This document shows positions 1 to 5,659 of a stretch of DNA of 7,040 nt, one piece after another (the first letter of the stretch is position 1; each line of letters starts with the position of its first letter). The DNA is from Flavobacteriaceae bacterium (GTDB lineage Bacteria > Bacteroidota > Bacteroidia > Flavobacteriales > Flavobacteriaceae): positions 1 to 7,040 of the forward strand of contig CATEMS010000252.1 in NCBI GenBank assembly GCA_949507465.1, given 5' to 3'. Below the pieces are notes generated by a model. The model searched no databases. It was not told the DNA's origin and saw only the letters and a list, made by a program, of their open reading frames with translations. Both the position numbers and the translations under genes were made by a program.

Positions 1-202
1 CTGGAAACTATTGATTTAAAAGGCACCTCACTTTGCATCAATGATGTCATTAGGGTTGTGTCAGAAAGAACAATAAGTTTAAAGCGCTTAGCTTTAGGTA
101 CCACTGATTTTAAAAAGGGAATTATTTATAAGCAGCACAGACATGGCAAAGATGAAAGATGTTGATCATTTAATTGATGCAATTAACGCCAGGATAGCAT
201 AG
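1..202 (+). other. unidentified segment at window edge; possible 3' end of a plus-strand gene
   Basis: I cannot identify a gene here. One plus-strand frame is open from base 1 and stops with TGA at 163-165, giving 54 residues with no start inside the window, so it could be the tail of a gene from the left. A second frame is open from about 99 to a TAG at 200-202; from the ATG at 143 it would encode 19 residues ending DVDHLIDAINARIA, which looks like an amphipathic C-terminal helix. The two frames differ by one base, so a frameshifted gene end is possible, but neither stretch matches a family I recognise. The minus strand has one short open stretch at the far left that is equally uninformative. 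From 203 to 230 I see nothing beyond AT-rich sequence before the engB stop. Confidence 0.2.
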
Positions 203-230
203 GTTCCTTACAAGGTTTTTATAAACTATT

Positions 231-839
231 TTAAAGAATATCCTTGAGCTGTTGGTTAATGGTCTTGATATTGTCTAAAACAATTTCTTTGCCTTGTTTT
301 TTACTAGAAGATGTGACATAATATGCTGGCATTTCTTCCCAACTTTCTAACATTTTTTGTGTGTATGTTTCCAGGTTTGTGGCCAGTGCCTTGGGTTTTA
401 ATTTGTCTGCCTTTGTAAAGATAATTTGAAACGGGATATCCAGCTGTGCTAGATATCTCATAAAATCGATGTCAACAGGTTGGGGTTCATGTCTGCAGTC
501 TATTAATACAAAGGCAAGCACTAATTGTGACCGCTTTTCAAAATAGTCTGTGATAAATTTCTGAAATGTTTTTTTTGCTTTTTTAGAAACTCGGGCATAC
601 CCATACCCAGGTAAATCTACTAGATACCAACTTTTATTGATTATAAAGTGATTTATTAACTGAGTTTTTCCAGGTTTACCAGATGTTTTGGCAAGATTTT
701 TTCTATCAGCCAACATATTGATTAGAGATGATTTTCCTACGTTGGATCTACCAATAAAAGCATACTCCGGCAAAGGCTCTTTTGGGCATTTTGATACATC
801 GCTGTTGCTCATTAGAAATTCGGCAGATTTTATTTTCAT
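231..839 (-). CDS. engB: ribosome biogenesis GTP-binding protein EngB (YsxC/YihA)
   Basis: EngB is a cytoplasmic GTPase of the TrmE-Era-EngA-EngB family that acts in late 50S ribosomal subunit assembly and is essential in many bacteria. All G motifs are visible in the 202-residue protein: G1 P-loop GRSNVGKS at 30-37, the G2 threonine at T59 in KPGKTQ, G3 DLPG at 75-78 followed by the family-typical YGYA, G4 TKAD at 142-145, and G5 around TSSSKKQG at 176-183. The length is normal for a single-domain EngB with no extra domain. The start is the ATG read from 839; no Shine-Dalgarno sequence precedes it, as is usual in Bacteroidota. It lies 57 nt downstream of the alpha/beta hydrolase on the same strand. 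I find no TAnnTTTG promoter in that gap, so the two are probably co-transcribed. Identification is secure. Confidence 0.97.
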   Translation of the reverse strand: MKIKSAEFLMSNSDVSKCPKEPLPEYAFIGRSNVGKSSLINMLADRKNLAKTSGKPGKTQLINHFIINKSWYLVDLPGYGYARVSKKAKKTFQKFITDYFEKRSQLVLAFVLIDCRHEPQPVDIDFMRYLAQLDIPFQIIFTKADKLKPKALATNLETYTQKMLESWEEMPAYYVTSSSKKQGKEIVLDNIKTINQQLKDIL

Positions 840-896
840 GGTGTGTGTGTTACCCGGGTATAAGTGGGTGCTTAATGACTTTTTTTTGGAGTAGAA

Positions 897-1613
897 TCAA
901 AGAGATCGCTTTTCAAGCCAGGCCATCAATATTTCATTAAAGGTGTCTGGATGTTCCATCATGGCAGCATGACCACATTTTTCAATCCAAAATAAGTCGC
1001 TATCTGGTAATTTTTCATGAAATTCTTCGCCGACAGGAGGGGGTGTCACCGTATCGTTTTTACCCCAAATGATGCATGTAGGGGTATTCATTTTTGGAAG
1101 GTCTTTACCCATATTGTGGCGTATAGCGCTTTTTGCAATTGCTAGGGTACGTATGAGTTTTGCTCTATCATTTACAGTTTCAAAAACTTCATCAACCAGC
1201 TCTGGGGTGGCCACTGCAGGATCGTAAAATACATCCTGTGTTTTTTCCTTGATGTAGTTTCTGTCACCTCTCTTTGGATAACTTTCTCCCATGGCACTCT
1301 CGTAAAGTCCGCTACTTCCGGTTATTACAAGTGCTTTTACATTTTTTGGATATTGTTTTGTGTAGAGCAGTCCGATGTGGCCTCCAAGAGAATTCCCTAG
1401 CAAAATAACTGAATCAAACTTTTTGTATGTGATAAAATCTTTGAGATATTTTGCAAAGGCATTTACATTGGTCTTTAGTATCGGAAGCTCAAATAAAGGC
1501 AACTCAGGGATGATAACTTTATATCCCTTTTTTGGAAAAAATCCTGCAACATTATCAAAGTTACTCAGACCTCCCATGAGTCCATGTAAGATAATCATGG
1601 GTTCCTTCTCCAA
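897..1613 (-). CDS. alpha/beta hydrolase, 5' end displaced by a frameshift
   Basis: This is an alpha/beta-hydrolase-fold enzyme, probably a cytoplasmic esterase-like protein of unknown substrate. In the 238 residues of this frame I see the oxyanion-hole HG (10-11) with GLMGG after it, the nucleophile elbow GNSLGG (S75), the acid in WGKND (D187) and the catalytic histidine in CGHA (H215), so the triad is complete. The frame has only a TTG at 1613 and an ATG at 1598 as starts, and a stop codon lies two codons upstream of the TTG. Both starts would omit the first beta strand. That strand is encoded just upstream in another frame (1600-1659), so the intact gene would run 897-1659 and encode 253-254 residues. 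Either the gene is inactivated or the sequence carries an indel error. The gene is divergent from mraZ and upstream of engB. I recall the same neighbour in flavobacterial dcw regions, but its function is not established. Confidence 0.85.
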   Translation of the reverse strand: MEKEPMIILHGLMGGLSNFDNVAGFFPKKGYKVIIPELPLFELPILKTNVNAFAKYLKDFITYKKFDSVILLGNSLGGHIGLLYTKQYPKNVKALVITGSSGLYESAMGESYPKRGDRNYIKEKTQDVFYDPAVATPELVDEVFETVNDRAKLIRTLAIAKSAIRHNMGKDLPKMNTPTCIIWGKNDTVTPPPVGEEFHEKLPDSDLFWIEKCGHAAMMEHPDTFNEILMAWLEKRSL

Positions 1614-1659
1614 TTTCTAGATAGTTAAACTTCCCTTCTTTTTTAAGTTGATGCGCCAT
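1600..1659 (-). pseudogene. out-of-frame N-terminal coding segment of the alpha/beta hydrolase
   Basis: Reading the minus strand from the ATG at 1659 gives MAHQLKKEGKFNYLEIGEG, which then runs on out of frame and stops at 1561-1563 after 32 codons. These 19 residues have the form expected before the PMIILHG that starts the hydrolase proper: charged and aromatic strands ending in a GEG turn directly before the buried strand and the HG oxyanion motif. Joining the two needs the loss of one base, or the gain of two, within about 1598-1606 (minus strand GGAACCCATG). The joined span is 763 nt, one more than a multiple of three, and would encode 253 residues. No slippery heptamer is obvious, so I favour an indel mutation or sequence error over programmed frameshifting. 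Confidence 0.75.
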
Positions 1660-1680
1660 TAAATATTTGGGTTATAAAAA

Positions 1681-1688
1681 CAAAAATA
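1681..1688 (-). promoter_or_regulatory. putative -7 element for the hydrolase-engB transcript
   Basis: On the minus strand this reads TATTTTTG, an exact match to the Bacteroidota -7 consensus TAnnTTTG. It ends about 21 nt before the ATG at 1659, a good position for a short leader. I find no TTG at the usual -33 spacing, and T-rich words arise easily in such AT-rich DNA, so this is a tentative call. Confidence 0.4.
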
Positions 1689-1729
1689 CACTTTTTTTAT
1701 TCAATGGTGTGTAATGATAGATTAAGAAT

Positions 1730-1744
1730 AAATCATTATGATTT
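1730..1744. repeat. inverted repeat AAATCAT-T-ATGATTT in the divergent intergenic region
   Basis: This is a perfect palindrome with 7-bp arms and a single central base, lying between the two divergent promoter elements and about 42 bp upstream of the hydrolase -7 element. Its size and symmetry would suit a dimeric DNA-binding protein. It is too AT-rich, and lacks a T tract at the right distance, to be a convincing terminator. Chance occurrence in AT-rich DNA remains possible. Confidence 0.35.
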
Positions 1745-1850
1745 TTAAAGCTTAGATTGTTAAAACTCAAGAAAATAGATGTTTTCAACATGCTAAAAAA
1801 CAGCGAGTTACATGGAAATACGTGTTCTTTTGGCCAAAACTTATTAACAA

Positions 1851-1880
1851 TGTGGTAAATTGTGGGAAAATGTGGGAAAT
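1851..1880 (+). promoter_or_regulatory. probable MraZ operator: three tandem 10-bp TGTGG repeats
   Basis: Three direct repeats follow one another without a gap: TGTGGTAAAT (1851-1860), TGTGGGAAAA (1861-1870) and TGTGGGAAAT (1871-1880). The cores TGGTA, TGGGA and TGGGA begin at 1853, 1863 and 1873, so 5-nt cores alternate with 5-nt spacers. This matches the TGGGN repeats with 5-nt spacing bound by Escherichia coli MraZ upstream of its own gene. The array ends 6 bp before the TAnnTTTG element of the mraZ promoter and covers the region where RNA polymerase would contact -33, so bound MraZ should repress transcription. The call rests on spacing, sequence and position; binding is inferred. Confidence 0.85.
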
Positions 1881-1886
1881 ACTCTT

Positions 1887-1894
1887 TATATTTG
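1887..1894 (+). promoter_or_regulatory. putative dcw operon promoter (-7 element TATATTTG)
   Basis: TATATTTG is an exact match to the Bacteroidota -7 consensus TAnnTTTG, 42 nt before the mraZ start codon. The best -33 candidate is the TTG at 1860-1862, with a 24-nt gap, slightly longer than usual and inside the MraZ repeats. Transcription would start near 1900 and give a leader of roughly 35-40 nt. This is the only good plus-strand match between the divergent genes. Confidence 0.65.
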
Positions 1895-1936
1895 ACTATT
1901 ATCTGATAGAATTATTGTTCAGTATAAAAAAAGTAA

Positions 1937-2407
1937 ATGCTCAATTTAATAGGAACATACGAGTGTAAGGCAGATGTAAAAGGAAGGCTGATGATGCCTG
2001 CTCCTTTGAAAAAGCAATTGGCTCCAGTGATGTCTGGCGGTTTTGTAATAAAGCGTGCAGTTTTTCAGCCTTGTTTGGAAATATATCCTATGGATCAGTG
2101 GAATACTTTGATGGATAAAGTAAGCAAGCTCAACCGGTTTAATCGTAAAAATGTCGATTTCATTCGCCGTTTTACTGCGGGTGTAAAGACCGTTGAGATG
2201 GATGCGGCAGGAAGATTAAACATTCCTAAAGACTTGGCATTGTTTGCGGGTATCACAAAACAAGTGGTGCTTTCCTCTGCAATAAATATTGTGGAGCTCT
2301 GGGATAAAAAGGCGTATGAAAAGGCTATTAATGATGCTGCTAACGATTTTGCTGATCTGGCAGAGGAAGTTATGGGTGATACCACTAAAGCCGATGAGTT
2401 ATCATAA
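1937..2407 (+). CDS. mraZ: transcriptional regulator MraZ
   Basis: MraZ is the DNA-binding regulator at the head of the dcw cluster. It forms a ring-shaped oligomer and binds tandem repeats at its own promoter, as a repressor in E. coli. The 156-residue protein shows the two tandem SpoVT-AbrB-like (MraZ) domains, each with the DxxGR signature: D13-V-K-G-R17 followed by LMMPAPL, and D89-A-A-G-R93 followed by LNIPKDL. The C-terminal tail is acidic and ends ADELS. The length is close to that of other Bacteroidota MraZ proteins. The ATG at 1937 starts the conserved opening LIGTYECKADVKGR. The upstream sequence is A-rich with no Shine-Dalgarno. Its target is probably the three-repeat array at 1851-1880. 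The last 14 nt overlap rsmH, so the two are translationally linked. Confidence 0.97.
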   Translation: MLNLIGTYECKADVKGRLMMPAPLKKQLAPVMSGGFVIKRAVFQPCLEIYPMDQWNTLMDKVSKLNRFNRKNVDFIRRFTAGVKTVEMDAAGRLNIPKDLALFAGITKQVVLSSAINIVELWDKKAYEKAINDAANDFADLAEEVMGDTTKADELS

Positions 2408-3290
2408 CCCTGTTTTATTACATCCAACTGTTGATGGCCTTGATATAAAACCAGAGGGTGTGTATGTAGATGTTACTTTCGGAGGTGGTGGTCATGCAAA
2501 AGAAATATTGAGAAGGCTTTCTACAACGGGCAAGCTTATTGCTTTTGATCAAGACTCTGATGCTTTGGCAAATACAATTGATGACCCAAGGTTTATTTTG
2601 GTTAATGAAAACTTTAGGTTTTTAAAACGCTTTTTACGCTTTCATGGTGTAAAGCAAGTGGATGGAATATTAGGGGATTTTGGTGTTTCCTCACATCAAT
2701 TTGATGTTGCGCAGCGAGGCTTTTCGACAAGATTTGAGGCAGATCTTGATATGAGGATGAATCAAAAGGCTGCTTTTTCTGCCTTTGATGTTATCAACAA
2801 TTATGAGCAAGCACATCTTAGGAGTGTTTTGTTTGAATATGGTGAATTAAGGGCTGCATCGGGAATGGCAAGAATGATTTGTGAGCAGAGAGCAAAAAAG
2901 CAAATCAAGACCAGTGATCAACTCAAAAGTGCATTGGGAAGGTTTTTGCCCAAGCACAGAGAGAACAAGATTCTTGCGCAGATCTATCAAGCCATCAGAA
3001 TTGAAGTAAACCAAGAGCTGGAGGTATTAAAAGAGTTTTTGCAACAAGCCGTTGAGGTTTTAAAGCCTGGCGGAAGATTGAGTTTGATAAGTTATCACAG
3101 TCTAGAGGATAGACTTGTGAAGCGTTTTATGCGAAATGGGATGTTTGAGGGTGAGCCAGAAAAAGATGTTTTTGGAAGAGTTGAGGTCCCTTTAAAACCG
3201 GTTGGAAAATTTATAATACCCACAGATCAAGAAATAAAAACAAACAATAGAGCAAGAAGTGCAAAATTAAGAGTTGCTCAAAAACTATAA
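2394..3290 (+). CDS. rsmH: 16S rRNA (cytosine(1402)-N(4))-methyltransferase RsmH
   Basis: RsmH (MraW) uses S-adenosylmethionine to methylate N4 of C1402 in 16S rRNA, tuning the ribosomal P site. The protein begins MSYHNPVLLHPTV, the typical family start, and has 298 residues, a normal length. Visible motifs are the SAM-binding motif VDVTFGGGGH at about 25-34, the acidic FDQD at 51-54 that follows the second strand, NENF at 71-74, GILGDFGVSSHQFD at 91-104, the RGFSTR...LDMRM block at about 108-122, SYHSLEDRLVKRF in the C-terminal third, and the closing RSAKLRVAQKL. The frame stays open upstream to 2289, but the ATG at 2394 is chosen because conservation begins there and it overlaps the end of mraZ by 14 nt, an arrangement typical of this operon. 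Confidence 0.97.
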   Translation: MSYHNPVLLHPTVDGLDIKPEGVYVDVTFGGGGHAKEILRRLSTTGKLIAFDQDSDALANTIDDPRFILVNENFRFLKRFLRFHGVKQVDGILGDFGVSSHQFDVAQRGFSTRFEADLDMRMNQKAAFSAFDVINNYEQAHLRSVLFEYGELRAASGMARMICEQRAKKQIKTSDQLKSALGRFLPKHRENKILAQIYQAIRIEVNQELEVLKEFLQQAVEVLKPGGRLSLISYHSLEDRLVKRFMRNGMFEGEPEKDVFGRVEVPLKPVGKFIIPTDQEIKTNNRARSAKLRVAQKL

Positions 3291-3333
3291 AAATTAACAG
3301 ATATGCGTTTGTCTGAATAGAGTGGTGTTTCAC

Positions 3334-3651
3334 ATGAAAGAAAATATATACAACATTATAAGAGGTAAGTTTTTGGTAAGTGATGATACTTTCAAGAATT
3401 GGAGATTTATGGCCTTTTTTAATCTGTTGTTTTTAATCATGATAGCAAGTAGTCATACTGCAGATAAAAAAGTACATCGTATTGCTAGTCTTAGCAACGA
3501 GGCTAAAGAATTAAAGAGTGAGTATTTAGATGTAAGAAAACAACTCACACAAATTAAAATGGAAAGTAAGTTAACGGCGGTGATGTCAACAACTGGATTA
3601 CAAACCAGTGAGGTGCCACCCCAGAAAATTAGTATCACAAAAAAACAGTAG
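3334..3651 (+). CDS. ftsL: FtsL-like cell division protein
   Basis: FtsL is a small bitopic membrane protein that pairs with FtsB and FtsQ and helps activate septal FtsWI peptidoglycan synthesis. The 105-residue product has a cytoplasmic N-terminus of about 24 residues, one membrane segment at about 25-39 (FMAFFNLLFLIMIAS), and a periplasmic part with a likely coiled coil at about 45-80, rich in charged and leucine residues (EAKELKSEY, VRKQL). It ends with a short proline-containing tail. FtsL sequences diverge widely, so the call rests on topology, the SSHTADKKVH stretch I recall from Bacteroidota FtsL-like proteins, and position between rsmH and ftsI. GTG codons at 3322 and 3325 lie in the same frame; the ATG at 3334 is preferred as it begins the conserved MKENIYNI-type opening. 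The gap to rsmH is 43 nt. Confidence 0.88.
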   Translation: MKENIYNIIRGKFLVSDDTFKNWRFMAFFNLLFLIMIASSHTADKKVHRIASLSNEAKELKSEYLDVRKQLTQIKMESKLTAVMSTTGLQTSEVPPQKISITKKQ

Positions 3652-3655
3652 CGCG

Positions 3656-5659
3656 GTGTCCAATACTCACAAGAACATACTAAACCGCTTATATTTTGTA
3701 GCTGGAGGTATGTTCCTCTTTGGGCTACTCATTGCTTTTAAATTAGTTAATATACAATTTGTAGAAGGTGACAAGTACCGCGAGTTGGCAGCCAAGGACG
3801 CAACCAAAAACGTTGTAATACCAGCCAACAGAGGTAATTTGTATGCAGATGACGGCAGTCTTTTGGCTAGTTCTGTGCCAAAATATGACATTAGATTTGA
3901 TGCAGTAACGGTCAGCGAAAAAGATTTTTCTGAAAACCTAGTTCCTTTATCTAATGCCCTGAGCGCTATGTTTGGCAAACCTTCTTCCTATTACCAAAAC
4001 TTTTTGCGCACGGCAAGATCAAATCAAAACAGATATGTATTGATTGCCAAAAAGTTAGGATACTCAGATTACATCAAGGTTAAAAAGATGCCTTTGTTTA
4101 AGAAGGGATCATACAGAGGCGGTCTTATTGTAGTACCGGCCACTGTAAGGGAGCATCCAATGGGTAAAATTGCAGAGCGTTTGGTTGGTAATGAAGATAG
4201 AACAACCCCTGGAAACTATACCGTTGGGCTAGAAGGGGCCTATCATAAGGCTCTTAGTGGTAAAGCAGGTAGACGTTTAAAGCAAAAAATTTCAAAAGGA
4301 CGATGGAAACCTGTTTATGACGAAAATGAAATAGAACCACAAGATGGATATGATGTGATTTCTACCATAAACATCAACATACAAGATGTTGCTCATCATG
4401 CCTTGTTAAAACAACTTGAAGATTACCAAGCAGATCATGGAAGTGTCATCGTCATGGAGGTTGCAACTGGCCAGATTAAGGCTGTTGCTAATTTGGGAAG
4501 AAGTAGAGATGGGGGTTATTACGAACGCCTAAATTATGCAGTTGGAGAATCCAGTGAGCCGGGTTCTACTTTTAAAACAATTGCTATGACTGTAGCCCTA
4601 GAGCAAAAGGTGCTCGACACAGCTACGATTGTTGATACAAAAAAGGGAAAAGTAAGAATGTATGGCCGTACTATTTCAGATTCAAAGCGAGGAGGTTATG
4701 GTGAGATATCTGCAGCTAGAGCCCTGGAGGTTTCCTCAAACATTGGTTTTGCAACTATGATTGATGGTGCTTACAAGGAAGATCCACTAAAATTCACAAA
4801 CCAGTTAAAAAAATGGAAGCTTGACCAAAAAATTGGTATTTCTATTTTGGGTGAGGGTGCACCTGTCATTCCTGAGGTAGGAGATGCGCTTTGGAGTAAA
4901 AACGCATTACCCTCTATCTCCTATGGGTATAATTTAAAAATGACGCCTTTACAGTTGTTAACTTTTTACAATGCTATAGCAAATAACGGCACTATGGTTA
5001 GGCCTCGTTTTGTAAAAGAAATTCGGTCCTGGAACAAGCAAGTTGCGGCTTTTGATACAGAGGTAATTATCGATAAAATAGCCTCAGATACTACCATAGC
5101 AAAAATTCAGGAAGTGTTAAAGAATATTGTGGTGCGAGGTACAGGACAAAGCTTGTATTCAAAAAACTTTTCAATGGCAGGAAAGACTGGTACGGCAAGA
5201 ATAGACTACGCAAATCTTGAAGATTGGTTAAAAGACAAAAAATATGTGTCTTCTTTTGCTGGTTACTTTCCTGCAGATCAACCTAAATATTCTTGTATTG
5301 TAGTGATTCATAAACCATCAGCCAAAAAAGGATACTATGGAGCAGATGTTACAGGGCCTGTTTTTAAGCGCATTGCTCAAAAAATATACACAGATAGTCC
5401 CGTAAAGGCAGAGATTGCGGCCAGTGATTTATTAGATGTGACCACTCAAAACGACTTTGATAATTACTATCAATTTACTCATGGAGAGACCACCATAATG
5501 CCAAATGTAAAAGGAATGCCTGCAATGGATGCTATCCCTTTACTTGAAAATTTAGGACTTCGAGTGCAATTAAAAGGCAGTGGTAGAGTAGAGCGTCAGT
5601 CATTATCAACGGGGGTACAAATAAAACAAGGGCAAGAAATTATACTTAATTTATCGTGA
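3656..5659 (+). CDS. ftsI: FtsI/PBP2B-type penicillin-binding protein with one PASTA domain
   Basis: This is a class B penicillin-binding protein, the septal transpeptidase that cross-links peptidoglycan with FtsW. From the GTG at 3656 it has 667 residues: a short cytoplasmic tail, a membrane anchor at about 12-31, a pedestal (dimerisation) domain opening with IPANRGNLYA at 55-64 and DGSLLASS, then the transpeptidase domain. The catalytic motifs are complete: STFK at 304-307 (nucleophile S304), SSN at 360-362, and KTGT at 510-513. Residues from about 614 form a single PASTA domain (MPNVKGMPAMDAIPLLENLG to the end), as in SpoVD and other Bacteroidota FtsI proteins. The frame is open from a GTG at 3608 inside ftsL, but 3656 is chosen because the SNTHKNILNRLYF opening follows and it lies 4 nt after the ftsL stop. 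The TGA overlaps the murE start. Confidence 0.95.
   Translation: MSNTHKNILNRLYFVAGGMFLFGLLIAFKLVNIQFVEGDKYRELAAKDATKNVVIPANRGNLYADDGSLLASSVPKYDIRFDAVTVSEKDFSENLVPLSNALSAMFGKPSSYYQNFLRTARSNQNRYVLIAKKLGYSDYIKVKKMPLFKKGSYRGGLIVVPATVREHPMGKIAERLVGNEDRTTPGNYTVGLEGAYHKALSGKAGRRLKQKISKGRWKPVYDENEIEPQDGYDVISTININIQDVAHHALLKQLEDYQADHGSVIVMEVATGQIKAVANLGRSRDGGYYERLNYAVGESSEPGSTFKTIAMTVALEQKVLDTATIVDTKKGKVRMYGRTISDSKRGGYGEISAARALEVSSNIGFATMIDGAYKEDPLKFTNQLKKWKLDQKIGISILGEGAPVIPEVGDALWSKNALPSISYGYNLKMTPLQLLTFYNAIANNGTMVRPRFVKEIRSWNKQVAAFDTEVIIDKIASDTTIAKIQEVLKNIVVRGTGQSLYSKNFSMAGKTGTARIDYANLEDWLKDKKYVSSFAGYFPADQPKYSCIVVIHKPSAKKGYYGADVTGPVFKRIAQKIYTDSPVKAEIAASDLLDVTTQNDFDNYYQFTHGETTIMPNVKGMPAMDAIPLLENLGLRVQLKGSGRVERQSLSTGVQIKQGQEIILNLS

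Noticed and set aside
1..165. Stretch GTSLCINDVIRVV, loosely like the N-terminus of aromatic amino acid ammonia-lyases
   Set aside because: The frame stops after 54 residues without the lyase ASG active-site region, and the likeness is too slight to name a family.
203..225. CCTT-AC-AAGG inverted repeat followed by a T run, resembling a terminator
   Set aside because: The stem is only 4 bp with a 2-base loop, too weak for an intrinsic terminator.
841..850. (GT)5 dinucleotide run just before the engB start, a possible phase-variable repeat
   Set aside because: Five units are too few to suggest hypermutability, and the run lies outside the coding sequence of an essential gene.
851..860. Perfect 10-bp palindrome TACCCGGGTA between the hydrolase and engB
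   Set aside because: It has no loop and no following T tract, so it is not a terminator; one short palindrome alone supports no regulatory call.
1603..1613. Programmed ribosomal frameshifting at the hydrolase junction
   Set aside because: No slippery heptamer, in-frame stop at the shift site or stimulatory structure is visible; an indel explains the data more simply.
2289..2393. Upstream extension of rsmH by 35 codons inside mraZ
   Set aside because: These residues are the out-of-frame shadow of mraZ; RsmH conservation begins at MSYHNPVL from the ATG at 2394.
3303..3320. Five-codon frame ATG...TAG before ftsL, a possible leader peptide
   Set aside because: A frame this short is expected by chance, and there is no attenuator structure beside it.
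3608..3655. Upstream GTG start for ftsI inside ftsL
   Set aside because: It would add 16 residues translated from the shifted ftsL frame; the GTG at 3656 gives the expected short cytoplasmic tail and lies just after the ftsL stop.
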